From positions 1 through 64,000 of the forward strand of contig NZ_JBHSEC010000001.1 of assembly GCF_042651785.1 (NCBI RefSeq): 64,000 nucleotides of DNA, in the 5' to 3' direction. This DNA comes from Chungangia koreensis (lineage in GTDB: Bacteria > Bacillota > Bacilli > Bacillales_A > Planococcaceae). Shown piece after piece: positions 1 to 8,599 of the stretch. Every line of letters starts with the position of its first letter. The first letter of the stretch is position 1. The translations under genes were made by a program, and so were the position numbers. The notes below the pieces were generated by a model that worked only from the letters and a program-made list of their open reading frames with translations, was not told the origin of the DNA and did no database searches.

Positions 1-44
<44 letters not shown>

Positions 45-117
45 AGTAAAATCCGGAAGGATTGCTTGAAAGCTTCAATGTCTTGTTTATCCAGTTTTGA
101 GCGAACAAGCTCAACAG

Positions 118-233
<116 letters not shown>

Positions 234-389
234 CATACGAAGACCGTTACCGAGAGGGGCAAGGAGTTCGCGGAAGCAAGGAAGAGAGGCTCGGAGCGTA
301 TGATATACGCGAGAACCGAGCGACTGCGGCTGACAAAGAAATCCGCCGTCCATATGGTTTCGCAGCCCGAACACGGAAGTTAAGCTCGC

Positions 390-420
<31 letters not shown>

Positions 421-425
421 GAGAG

Positions 426-484
426 GCCGGCAGCAGACGCAACGTCCTGTTGCGCTGCCGGCACTCATCCATCCATGGATGTCG
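426..484 (+). repeat. Hairpin insertion inside 5S fragment (unit A)
   Basis: A 59-nt block absent from the genuine 5S gene, sitting exactly between its GTGAGAG and TAGGACGTCG. The first 37 nt form an inverted repeat: GCCGGCAGC (426-434) pairs with GCTGCCGGC (454-462), and inside it GCAAC pairs with GTTGC. The remainder holds the palindrome CATCCATGGATG. An identical hairpin is found in unit B at 765-801. The sharp junction suggests insertion of a small palindromic element or a rearrangement. Confidence 0.75.
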
Positions 485-509
485 TAGGACGTCGCTGGGC
501 CATACAAAG

Positions 510-537
510 ACCGTTACCGACAGGTAGCGGTTTTTTT
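510..537 (+). terminator. rRNA operon terminator, copy 1
   Basis: ACCGTTACC (510-518), loop GACA, GGTAGCGGT (523-531), then a run of seven T: a classical intrinsic terminator. The left arm plus 11 nt of 5' flank matches the truncated copy just after the true 5S gene (243-253). Confidence 0.9.
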
Positions 538-592
538 ATTTAATTCAGATTTACCGAAGGTAAATAAAGTAGAGAAAGATTGCGAGAAAGCA

Positions 593-876
593 GAGGGGCA
601 AGGAGTTCGCGGAAGCAAAGAAGAGAGGCTCGGAGCGTATGATATACGCGAGAATCGAACGACTGCGGCTGACAAAGAAATCCGCCGTCCATCTGGTTTC
701 GCAGCCCGAACACGGAAGTTAAGCTCGCGCGCCGATGGTAGTTGGGGGATTTCCCCTGTGAGAGGCCGGCAGCAGACGCAACGTCCTGTTGCGCTGCCGG
801 CACTCATCCATCCATGGATGTCGTAGGATGTCGCTGGGCCATACGAAGACCGTTACCGACAGGTAGCGGTTTTTTT
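593..876 (+). repeat. 5S-derived repeat unit B
   Basis: Second copy of the unit at 254-537, differing at a handful of positions (for example ATATGG to ATCTGG, CCGAGC to TCGAAC, GATTCC to GATTTC, GACGTC to GATGTC). The order is conserved: structured non-5S segment, 5S fragment (705-764), 59-nt hairpin insertion (765-823), 5S 3' end (824-841), terminator (849-876). A 54-bp spacer at 538-592 separates the units and contains a small ATTTACC/GGTAAAT stem. The near-identity points to recent duplication or gene conversion. Confidence 0.85.
849..876 (+). terminator. rRNA operon terminator, copy 2
   Basis: Same stem as at 510-537: ACCGTTACC (849-857), GACA, GGTAGCGGT (862-870) and a T run. It closes the second 5S-derived unit. 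Bases 878-1109 downstream hold no gene I can support. Confidence 0.9.
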
Positions 877-1109
877 GTTGTATAAAGAAAAGAAGGAGTG
901 AAAGAAAGTGCGCATTCTTTCAATCTTTTTCAAACTGGAAAGTATTATGCAGAATCCGGACAGTAAACAAGGTGAAAAAACTATGCCTTTATTGCTTTCA
1001 ATACAATTCCAAGTAAATTAATAAAACTTACTCGACAAAAAACTTATGAGTAAACCCTATATGTAAAGAAACCACCTATCAACACACGAAATAAAAATTT
1101 CTTCAAGAC

Positions 1110-1379
1110 TCACTTATCCACAGAGGATTCAACTTCATGAGAAGAACGACGGAATAACGCGATAAATGCCGACATAACTGCAATTGATCCGCATACGAAA
1201 AAAGCCCGGGCATAAGAAGGGATTTTTTCAGCGGGAACATCACTCTGTAGTTCCCACCCCAAGAAAGTAATACTCATTCCATTATTCCGGAAAGTTGTTT
1301 CCAGATGCCACAATTCCGCGCTTTTCCAGAAAAACAAGATAGCTACTCCCGTAAATACGGATGTCATTACTTTATTCAA
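1110..1379 (-). CDS. Small membrane protein, unknown function
   Basis: An 89-residue protein that I do not recognise. It has a hydrophobic N-terminal segment (about residues 6-20) and a second one (about 57-77), with a polar stretch between and a charged C-terminal tail, so two membrane passes are likely. The start is a TTG with a strong upstream AGGAGGGG at ideal spacing; an in-frame ATG four codons later has a worse distance. It stands alone, facing the rRNA operon, and is divergent from the YihY gene. Confidence 0.6.
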   Translation of the reverse strand: MNKVMTSVFTGVAILFFWKSAELWHLETTFRNNGMSITFLGWELQSDVPAEKIPSYARAFFVCGSIAVMSAFIALFRRSSHEVESSVDK

Positions 1380-1546
1380 GGCAGTCCCCTCCTATTTAAA
1401 TATATTATCTATTAGACGGATGAAGATGGTAAATAGTTTCAAAAATTCATATAATTTTCCTGAATTATTTGAAACATCTTCTTCATATTTGATTTCTTTC
1501 GTACTCATCATACACAATAACAGTAATAGCAAATGAGGATGAGGGT

Positions 1547-2374
1547 ATGAACGTTATAAAACGAATCGCTGTCCGTTTTTTCAAAGAACGTTTCTATGAT
1601 CAATCGGCTCAAGCGGCATATTATTTGCTTCTGTCTACATTGCCGTTTCTGTTGGTTGTGTTGTCATTAGCAAGTTTGCTGCCGCTAAGTCCTAATGCAT
1701 TCATGGACTTGCTGCAGCCGTATATACCGGAAGCCGCGTATCCTTTAATCGAGGAGAATGTACGCGTCATTACAAAAGGGGATTTTGGCCCCTTGCTGCC
1801 ATTTAGTTTAATCGCCGCATTTTGGGTTTCATCCATGGCGGTTCAATCACTCGCCCGGTCACTGGATGAAGCCATTGGCGTAGTTAACCGGATGAGTTAT
1901 TTCCGGCGTTTAGTACACGATTTAGGAGTTACCTTGTTATTTATGCTGATCATTCCTTTATCGCTTCTATTGCCGATAGTGGATCAGTTTCTCCATGTAT
2001 GGATTTCTCACACGGAGACGATACAACTCTGGCGAGGCTGGGTATATGTTTGGCCAATAATAAGATGGGGCTTCGGAAGTCTATTTCTATTTGGCTTTTT
2101 CCTCGCATTTTTCAAATTGCTTCCGTCTGACTATGTTCGTTTTCGTGAAGTGCTTCCTGGCGCTCTGTTTACGACGATGGCTTGGCAAGGGGGATCAATT
2201 CTCTTTAACCGTTATGCAGCCTTTGTAAATTATTCAATGTTATATGGGCAGCTTTCAGGAATCGTACTGCTGATCTTATGGTTTTTCCTAACTGCCGTAA
2301 TACTATTAGTAGCTGGGCTTTTAAATGCAGAATTGCGTCATGCACGTAGTGTTAAAGAAAGGAGAATGTTGTAA
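1547..2374 (+). CDS. YihY/BrkB-family membrane protein
   Basis: A 275-residue integral membrane protein of the YihY/virulence factor BrkB family (the group once mislabelled ribonuclease BN). The N-terminal region containing SAQAAYYLLLSTLPF, followed by about six hydrophobic segments and the late GQLSGIVLLILWFFLTA block, is characteristic. Family members are of uncertain function; transport or envelope roles are proposed. The start ATG follows GATGAGGGT. Its stop overlaps the next start (TAATG), so it is probably cotranscribed with the two-component system behind it. Confidence 0.85.
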   Translation: MNVIKRIAVRFFKERFYDQSAQAAYYLLLSTLPFLLVVLSLASLLPLSPNAFMDLLQPYIPEAAYPLIEENVRVITKGDFGPLLPFSLIAAFWVSSMAVQSLARSLDEAIGVVNRMSYFRRLVHDLGVTLLFMLIIPLSLLLPIVDQFLHVWISHTETIQLWRGWVYVWPIIRWGFGSLFLFGFFLAFFKLLPSDYVRFREVLPGALFTTMAWQGGSILFNRYAAFVNYSMLYGQLSGIVLLILWFFLTAVILLVAGLLNAELRHARSVKERRML

Positions 2375-3051
2375 TGTTCATGATTTTAGTTGTAGATGAT
2401 GATCCACATATATTGAAGCTGGTCGGCATCCATCTTCAAAAAGAAGGCTACCAAACGATTAAAGCTTCAAGTGCCGATGAGGCTTTGGCAATACTTGAAC
2501 AAACTAAACCGGATATGGCAATCTTAGACGTTATGATGCCTGGAATGAACGGTTATGATTTGACCAGTAAGATCAGGGAACAATCAGATCTTCCTGTTTT
2601 ATTGTTAACGGCAAAAGGGACATTAGACGATAAAGAGAAGGGATTTCTCGCTGGCTCGGATGATTATGTCGTAAAGCCTTTTGAACCGAAGGAACTGCTG
2701 TTCCGCGTGGCAGCTATTCTACGCCGGGTGGAAAAGCCGAATCAGGCAATTATTGAAGCTGGCCCATTAACGATTAACCGCAATAGCTATGAAATCGTGG
2801 TCGATAGCAGGATCCTATTGCTGCCTTTAAAGGAATTTGAACTTCTCTCGCTTTTAGCAGCAAAGCCAGGACAGGTTTTTACTCGACAATTTCTTCTTGA
2901 AAATGTATGGGGTTATGACTATGAGGGAGATGAACAAACATTGAATGTACATATAAAACGAATTCGGGAAAAGCTGTCATCGATCGCCAATCAGGTAGTT
3001 ATTACGACCGTTAGGGGAATCGGGTACAAGTTAGAGCTGATTACACTATGA
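2374..3051 (+). CDS. OmpR-family response regulator, HssR-like
   Basis: A 225-residue response regulator: receiver domain (about 1-115) with acidic pocket D8-D10, phosphoacceptor D52, T79 and K101, then a winged-helix DNA-binding domain (about 130-225). Length, the D52 position and segments such as GSDDYVVKPFEPKELLFR and WGYDYEGDEQTLNVHIKR closely resemble Staphylococcus HssR, which responds to heme. It overlaps the sensor kinase start by 4 nt (ATGA). An HssR-type direct repeat lies just downstream of the kinase, before the next operon, supporting this assignment over a generic PhoB-like regulator. Confidence 0.85.
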   Translation: MFMILVVDDDPHILKLVGIHLQKEGYQTIKASSADEALAILEQTKPDMAILDVMMPGMNGYDLTSKIREQSDLPVLLLTAKGTLDDKEKGFLAGSDDYVVKPFEPKELLFRVAAILRRVEKPNQAIIEAGPLTINRNSYEIVVDSRILLLPLKEFELLSLLAAKPGQVFTRQFLLENVWGYDYEGDEQTLNVHIKRIREKLSSIANQVVITTVRGIGYKLELITL

Positions 3052-4424
3052 GGACTTTATACAGCAAATTCCTTTTATACACCATTCTTATCATGATCGG
3101 GAGTACGACCATTGGTTTCCTGATCGTCAATACATATTACCATCAACAGATGAAAGAAGAGAATGACCTTAAAAATGTTGCAATTGCAGAGGAAATTACG
3201 GAATTCATTGAGTCTGGAGGCGACTTTGAGTTAACTGAATATCTGGAATCAATTGGAGACGTCGGATATCAACTATATGTCGTGAACGAAAATCGGGAGG
3301 AAAGGTTTTACGGTGGTGAATTCGCCTATAAAAATATACGTGAGGAATCTGTAGACGTCGTGTTAAACGGGGAGATTTATCATGGAATGCGAGACCAACA
3401 CCAGGAGACCTTTTTCACAGGGTTCTTCTCAGATGAATTGGCTAATACGGTAGGTGTTCCTTTTACATATGATGGAGAACGATATGCCTTATTCATCCGT
3501 CCGGATATCCGCCTGCTATTCCAGGAGGTTCACACGTTAACTGCTGGCATGCTTATCATTATCGCCATTGTGAGTTTAATCGCAATGCTGGCTGTGGCCA
3601 AGATGATGATCTCCCCAATTAAAGAAATGACGAAAGCGACTAAGCGTATATCCGAGGAAAATTTCCACGAAAAATTAGAGATTAACCGGAAAGATGAAAT
3701 TGGCCGCTTGGCAAGAAGTTTCAACCGAATGACAGACCAACTCATGCAGAACGACCAGTCGCGGAAAGAATTCATCAGCAATGTTTCTCATGACTTCCAA
3801 TCCCCTCTTCAAAATATTATGGGCTATGCAGAGCTTCTCGGTAACGGTCCTTTGGAAGAGGAAGATCGTAGAAGTTACGCAACTATTATTAAGAACGAGA
3901 CAAACCGATTATCTTCATTAACTAAGCAGCTTCTTTTATTGACGACTTTAGATCAGCTGAATACTCTACAAAAGCAAGAGTTTTCTTTGACCCAGCAACT
4001 AAAGGACTGTGTCACGACTTTCAGATGGCAACTTGAGAATAAAGGCATCTCAATGTCCTTACACTTGGATCACATCCTCTATAGAGGGGATGAGTCATGG
4101 CTGATGAACGTCTGGGATAATCTCCTGACTAACGCCATTAAATATAATAAGCCTAATGGAGAGATCGTCATTGAAATGAAGGAAAATGTGAAAGAAGTAA
4201 TGGTTAAAATTTCTGACACGGGTGTGGGTATGAGGGAAGAGGAGATCGAGAAAATATTCCGCCGTTTTTATCGTGCAGATGAATCCCGAAGTATGGAGGT
4301 TGGAGGAACCGGTCTCGGCCTTGCCATTGCATACGAAGTGGTGGAGAAGCATGGTGGGGAAATTGTAGTTGAAAGCCAACAAGAGAAAGGTTCTACATTT
4401 TCTGTCCATCTACCGAAAATGTAA
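3048..4424 (+). CDS. Sensor histidine kinase, HssS-like
   Basis: A 458-residue membrane kinase. One transmembrane helix lies at about 8-28, an extracellular sensor region at about 29-162 and a second helix at about 163-185. A HAMP domain (about 187-238), a HisKA dimerisation domain with phospho-accepting H248 in NVSHDFQSPLQN, and a HATPase domain follow (N box NVWDNLLTNAIKYN, G1 DTGVGM, G2 GGTGLGLA). Length and His position match Staphylococcus HssS (457 aa, H249). It is translationally coupled to the regulator, and presumably signals heme or envelope stress to it. Confidence 0.85.
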   Translation: MRTLYSKFLLYTILIMIGSTTIGFLIVNTYYHQQMKEENDLKNVAIAEEITEFIESGGDFELTEYLESIGDVGYQLYVVNENREERFYGGEFAYKNIREESVDVVLNGEIYHGMRDQHQETFFTGFFSDELANTVGVPFTYDGERYALFIRPDIRLLFQEVHTLTAGMLIIIAIVSLIAMLAVAKMMISPIKEMTKATKRISEENFHEKLEINRKDEIGRLARSFNRMTDQLMQNDQSRKEFISNVSHDFQSPLQNIMGYAELLGNGPLEEEDRRSYATIIKNETNRLSSLTKQLLLLTTLDQLNTLQKQEFSLTQQLKDCVTTFRWQLENKGISMSLHLDHILYRGDESWLMNVWDNLLTNAIKYNKPNGEIVIEMKENVKEVMVKISDTGVGMREEEIEKIFRRFYRADESRSMEVGGTGLGLAIAYEVVEKHGGEIVVESQQEKGSTFSVHLPKM

Positions 4425-4430
4425 TATTGA

Positions 4431-4468
4431 GTTCATGTTGAGTTCATCTTCGAATAGTAGCATATAAG
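4431..4468 (+). promoter_or_regulatory. HssR-type operator and promoter
   Basis: Direct repeat GTTCATGTT (4431-4439), 2 nt, GTTCATCTT (4442-4450). The known HssR box upstream of staphylococcal hrtAB is GTTCATATT, 2 nt, GTTCATATT; here each half differs at one base and the spacing is identical. A TATAAG -10-like element lies at 4463-4468, so the second half-site sits where the -35 would be, as expected for an OmpR-family activator. This would drive the genes at 4494 and 4892. Confidence 0.75.
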
Positions 4469-4493
4469 TTGAATAGTAGAGGAGGAATGAAAC

Positions 4494-4895
4494 ATGTCTG
4501 AGAAATGGAGTTTGCGGCTTATTAGGATTGCTGCAATTTTTGGTTTGATCGGTACTATTTTGGGTTCACATATGGCGGGCTCCGGATCCTACGCTTTCCG
4601 TCCGATCCATGCACATATTTTATTGGTCGGTTGGCTATCCATGTTTGCCTGGGGCGTCTTCTACAGGTTATACACGGTAAAATACAAGAAGTTAGTGAAT
4701 TTACATGGATGGACCGCTATTTTAGGTGCAATCGGGCTGACAGCTGGAATGTGGCTACAATTCATCAAGCCTTTTAATGTACCTGATACATTTGCACTTA
4801 TTTTCTATATTGTCGGCGGGACAATATTGCTCATTAGCTTCGGCTTGTTTGTCATCGTTACATTCTTAGCTGACAAAGGAAGGTCCAAAGCATGA
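4494..4895 (+). CDS. Small heme-copper-oxidase-like membrane protein
   Basis: A 133-residue protein with four predicted transmembrane helices. The segment around residues 33-58, with RPIHAHILLVGW and FAWGVFYRL, resembles the N-terminal part of cbb3/NorB-type heme-copper oxidase subunit I, where such histidines bind heme. H26, H39, H41 and H71 are available ligands. It is far too short to be an oxidase. It follows the HssR-like operator, has a strong GGAGG site, and overlaps the MMPL gene by 4 nt. I infer a heme-binding or heme-handling partner of the exporter; an unrelated membrane protein is possible. Confidence 0.65.
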   Translation: MSEKWSLRLIRIAAIFGLIGTILGSHMAGSGSYAFRPIHAHILLVGWLSMFAWGVFYRLYTVKYKKLVNLHGWTAILGAIGLTAGMWLQFIKPFNVPDTFALIFYIVGGTILLISFGLFVIVTFLADKGRSKA

Positions 4896-6997
4896 AGCAA
4901 AAAGGATTATGGTTCGCAATTTTAGGCGTCTGGATCGTCTTGGCTGGAATATTGTCAGCTGTTGCACCTGGTGCAAAGGAATATAATTCAGCCAATAAAA
5001 ACGGTGGTCTTCCAGAAGATGCATTATCTGTCATCGCCGATGAAAAAGTGAAGGAATATTTCCCTGATAGTGAAGGATTCCCGTTATTTGCAGTCTTCCA
5101 TGATAAGGAAGGTATAAATGATGAGGAAATGAGTCAAATTGCCGAAGGAATTGAAGCGATTGAATGGGATGAAACATATGGAGAGATTTCCGTCATTCCG
5201 TTAACCAGTCTGCCTCCGGAAGTGAGAGCTGCATTCCGTTCCCCGGATGAGACAACGTTCTTTATTCCTATCAATTTGCCGAATGGCCTGGAATCATCTG
5301 AGATTTCGGATGTTGTAAAGGGGATAAAGTCTGGTTTGAATGAAGACCTAACAGAAAAGTATGACGTATCCTGGACGGGTCCTGCGGGAATAGCCGCAGA
5401 CGCAGTTGAGCTGTTTTCCAAAGCGGATGTCGTCCTACTCCTTATGACAGTCGGTCTGATTTTAGTGCTATTATTGGTCATTTACCGATCGCCGCTCTTA
5501 GCTTTCATCCCACTGATCGGAGCAGGAATCCTTTATGTCGTGGTGGATAAGCTGATTGGACTTTTCGCCTCGTTCGGATGGTTTGTGACGGAAAGTCAGG
5601 CATTATCTATCATGATGATCCTATTGTTTGCAGTCGTCACGGATTATTCGCTCTTAGTATTCTCCCGTTTCCGTGAAGAACTGCTGAAGACGGAGGATGT
5701 TAACGGAGCGATGCGTGAGGCAGTCCGCCGTGTGGCAGAGCCGATTATATTCAGCGGAAGCACCATTTTATTAGGGGTACTGACACTATTCTTGGCCATC
5801 TATGAGCCGTATCGAAACTTCGCGCCGGTCTTTGCTATCGCAGTAATCGTCATGCTTGCTGGCGGCTTAACATTATTACCTGCATTGTTCGCTATTGCGG
5901 GACGTAAATCTTTCTGGCCAATGATTCCAAAAGTAGGACAGGAAGAGAAGAAGAAAAGCTCATTATGGGAAAAAGTAAGCCAGTTGGTTACGAAGAGGCC
6001 ACTCGCTGTCAGTATACCGTTAATTGTTCTATTGTTAGTAAGCTGTTTGGCGATGTTCAATATTAAATTCTCATTCAACTTATTAGATTCGTATCCTGAA
6101 GATCTTTCGTCAAAGGTTGGATATGAACAACTGTCAGAATCGTTTTCAGAAGGGGAAGTCGCTCCGAGTACACTGCTGATTGAATCGGACGAAAAGATTG
6201 AGAGGGAGACATTGCAATCTCTAATAGGCGTGTTGGAGGACCAAAAAGAGATATCATCAGTAACAATTCAAGGAAATCCATTCGCTTCAGAGGAACAGAA
6301 AGTTGCCAAGCTCTCCATGACGTTTGAGGGGAATCCATATGAACACGATGCATTTGACGCAGTAGTATCTCTTCGGGAAGATGGAGATCAGCTGTTGAAA
6401 GAAAGCGGAATTGAAACAGGCAACTTGTATATTGCAGGAGAAACCGCTAAAAACGCCGATATCCGGGATGTAAATGTTCAGGATATGTGGAAAGTCATGA
6501 GCATCATGACGATACTCATTGCAGTTATGCTCGGCGTACAGACACGTTCCATTGTCGCACCAATTTATATGATATTCTCGTTATTGCTTTCATTCGGAGC
6601 GTCGATGGGAATCACCCAGTTTTTCTTCTCGGCACTTGGAGCAGAGGAAATGAGTTATCGGATCCCGCTATATACGTATGTCTTCCTTGTTGCGTTAGGT
6701 GTTGACTATACAATCATGCTCATTGCACGGATTCGGGAAGAGTTGGATGTAAATCCATTAAACATAGCCGTCGCGCATGGTGTAGCTAAAACAGGTAATG
6801 TAATTTCATCTGCCGGGCTAATCTTAGCTGCGACATTTGCGGTGCTAATCACACAACCGGTGATGGAGTTAAAGGTATTCGGTTTTGCCATGGCGATAGG
6901 GATCATCATTGATACGTTCATCGTCCGGCCGCTAATTATTCCAGGGATTATCGTGATGCTGGGTAAGTGGAGCTTGTGGCCGAAGAAAATATCTTAA
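4892..6997 (+). CDS. MMPL/RND-family transporter
   Basis: A 701-residue MMPL-family exporter similar in size and layout to Bacillus YdfJ. There are two repeats, each with a large extracytoplasmic domain followed by a bundle of helices. The paired intramembrane motifs VVTDYSLLVFSRFREEL and LGVDYTIMLIARIREEL (proton-relay Asp) are both present, so it looks functional. Such pumps move lipids, hydrophobic drugs or toxic amphiphiles using proton motive force. Coupling to the heme-copper-like protein and the upstream HssR box suggests export of heme or a membrane-damaging compound, in place of the HrtAB pump. Confidence 0.9.
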   Translation: MKQKGLWFAILGVWIVLAGILSAVAPGAKEYNSANKNGGLPEDALSVIADEKVKEYFPDSEGFPLFAVFHDKEGINDEEMSQIAEGIEAIEWDETYGEISVIPLTSLPPEVRAAFRSPDETTFFIPINLPNGLESSEISDVVKGIKSGLNEDLTEKYDVSWTGPAGIAADAVELFSKADVVLLLMTVGLILVLLLVIYRSPLLAFIPLIGAGILYVVVDKLIGLFASFGWFVTESQALSIMMILLFAVVTDYSLLVFSRFREELLKTEDVNGAMREAVRRVAEPIIFSGSTILLGVLTLFLAIYEPYRNFAPVFAIAVIVMLAGGLTLLPALFAIAGRKSFWPMIPKVGQEEKKKSSLWEKVSQLVTKRPLAVSIPLIVLLLVSCLAMFNIKFSFNLLDSYPEDLSSKVGYEQLSESFSEGEVAPSTLLIESDEKIERETLQSLIGVLEDQKEISSVTIQGNPFASEEQKVAKLSMTFEGNPYEHDAFDAVVSLREDGDQLLKESGIETGNLYIAGETAKNADIRDVNVQDMWKVMSIMTILIAVMLGVQTRSIVAPIYMIFSLLLSFGASMGITQFFFSALGAEEMSYRIPLYTYVFLVALGVDYTIMLIARIREELDVNPLNIAVAHGVAKTGNVISSAGLILAATFAVLITQPVMELKVFGFAMAIGIIIDTFIVRPLIIPGIIVMLGKWSLWPKKIS

Positions 6998-7008
6998 TAG
7001 ACACAATT

Positions 7009-7044
7009 AGCTATCCTGAGGAATTCCTCGGGATAGCTTTTTTT
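7009..7044 (+). terminator. Intrinsic terminator after MMPL gene
   Basis: AGCTATCCTGAGG (7009-7021), loop AATT, CCTCGGGATAGCT (7026-7038), followed by a T run. A perfect 13-bp stem with one G-U pair closes the operon. Confidence 0.92.
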
Positions 7045-7114
7045 CCATTCAGCAAAGGGGAATTTGCACAATTAGTCGAATAGAGAAGAAGGGAAGAATC
7101 TGGGGGAATAGAAG

Positions 7115-7981
7115 ATGATTATCCATCAAACAATTACGTATTTTATAGAGAAATTCAAACCTACAGCGGAATTCGTCATACAATACCAGCAAGAATACGC
7201 CATTCACTTTGAAGAATACTTTCGTTATCACTGTCGCCAACCGGAGGAGAAACTGAAAGTAGCACTTACAAAATATCCTGAAAAATTACCGGATATCGTG
7301 GAGATTAACGGAAAAATCGTTGGGTTGATAGAAGAAGTAAAGGCTTATTATGAAATGAACTATGACATAACGTTTGAAAAAGATGTCCATTTAATCGTTG
7401 GTATGTATGGATCCAATGCCTTTACCCATCGCCAGATTAACCCGGAAATCACGTTTTGTTTAGAAAAGTTGTCTCCAAAGGAAGAGCATCTTTGTGTAAT
7501 TATTTCCCATGAATTCGGTCACGCCTTACATAATTTACTTTCAGACCACGTAGGAATGAACTGGAAAGAGCTTGACTGGAACCATCCTTATACATGGCTT
7601 TTACAGGAAGGCAGTGCCACCTATTTTTCAACAAAAGCTGTTACTACTGATGATCCTTCCGTCTATTTTACATACGATGATGATGAAGAAGGTTGGCTGC
7701 GCTTTGCAGAGTCCAACCGAGATGACATTCTAAAAGCATTTCAAGCAGATTTACAAGTATTATCGCCAACCGAACTATTCCGTGAATGGTTTTCCATAAA
7801 CGGAGGGACGAAGTTTAGCAAAACACGTCTTGCTTATTACATTGGATATCATCTACTGCTATTTCTTATAGGGAAAATGGGTGAACAGGAAGCGGTCACC
7901 GCTTGGAAACGACCAGACTTCCATTCAATCATGAGTCAGACATTAGAGGAGTTGGATAATCAATGGAGCATAAATGGCTGA
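7115..7981 (+). CDS. Putative zinc metalloprotease
   Basis: A 288-residue soluble protein with a zinc-protease signature, HEFGH at residues 132-136 within IISHEFGHALHNLL, and a downstream LLQEGSATYFS (E165) that can supply the third ligand in gluzincin fashion. This helix-Glu arrangement is seen in DUF2268/M1-like peptidases. No signal peptide is visible, so it should act in the cytoplasm. It overlaps the following Nudix gene by 19 nt, so the two are cotranscribed. The substrate is unknown. Confidence 0.65.
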   Translation: MIIHQTITYFIEKFKPTAEFVIQYQQEYAIHFEEYFRYHCRQPEEKLKVALTKYPEKLPDIVEINGKIVGLIEEVKAYYEMNYDITFEKDVHLIVGMYGSNAFTHRQINPEITFCLEKLSPKEEHLCVIISHEFGHALHNLLSDHVGMNWKELDWNHPYTWLLQEGSATYFSTKAVTTDDPSVYFTYDDDEEGWLRFAESNRDDILKAFQADLQVLSPTELFREWFSINGGTKFSKTRLAYYIGYHLLLFLIGKMGEQEAVTAWKRPDFHSIMSQTLEELDNQWSING

Positions 7982-8580
7982 ACTGGGCAAAGAGAATTCA
8001 AGCACTTTCCCAATCGGGTATAGCCTTCTCAAAAGATCCATACGATATCGAGCGTTATGAAGAATTACGGGACATCAGTGCTGAAATCATAGCCGAACAT
8101 ACAGAACTTGAAATTCATAAAATTAGAGAACTTTTTACGAACGATACCGGTTATCAGACTCCAAAGGTTGATGTGCGCGGTGTGGTGTTCAAGGATGACC
8201 AAGTTTTACTTGTGAAAGAGAGGTCCGAAAATAGATGGTCATTACCAGGCGGTTTCTGTGATATCGGATTATCACCTGCGGAAAACGTAGTGAAGGAAAT
8301 CAAGGAAGAAGCGGGTTACGACGTGATTCCCTTAAGACTGCTTGCCGTATTGGATAAAGAAAAACATAATCATCCCCCATCCCCGTATCACTATTACATG
8401 ATCTTCATCCAGTGCGAAATCATTGGAGGTGCTTCAAATGCAGGTTTGGAAACGAGCAATGTCGGTTTCTTCTTGGAAGATCGATTGCCGGGACTTTCCA
8501 TCCGACGAAACACTAAAACCCAAATACATACGCTCTTTGAATTTCTGAGAAACCCGGAAAAAGCACCACTGTTTGATTGA
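7963..8580 (+). CDS. Nudix hydrolase, YjhB-like
   Basis: A 205-residue protein with an N-terminal Nudix-associated domain (about 1-65) and a Nudix domain. The box GFCDIGLSPAENVV then KEIKEEAGY lacks the first Glu and uses Lys for Arg, as is usual for this two-domain subfamily. Bacillus YjhB is the nearest relative I know, annotated as an ADP-ribose pyrophosphatase; nucleoside diphosphate derivatives are the probable substrates. It is coupled to the metalloprotease gene upstream and is followed after 19 nt by a membrane-anchored protein gene. Confidence 0.85.
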   Translation: MEHKWLNWAKRIQALSQSGIAFSKDPYDIERYEELRDISAEIIAEHTELEIHKIRELFTNDTGYQTPKVDVRGVVFKDDQVLLVKERSENRWSLPGGFCDIGLSPAENVVKEIKEEAGYDVIPLRLLAVLDKEKHNHPPSPYHYYMIFIQCEIIGGASNAGLETSNVGFFLEDRLPGLSIRRNTKTQIHTLFEFLRNPEKAPLFD

Positions 8581-8599
8581 ATATAAAGGGAGGAGAAGG

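Noticed and set aside
7963..8580. Defective Nudix box (first Glu missing)
   Set aside because: This substitution is normal for YjhB-like two-domain Nudix proteins.
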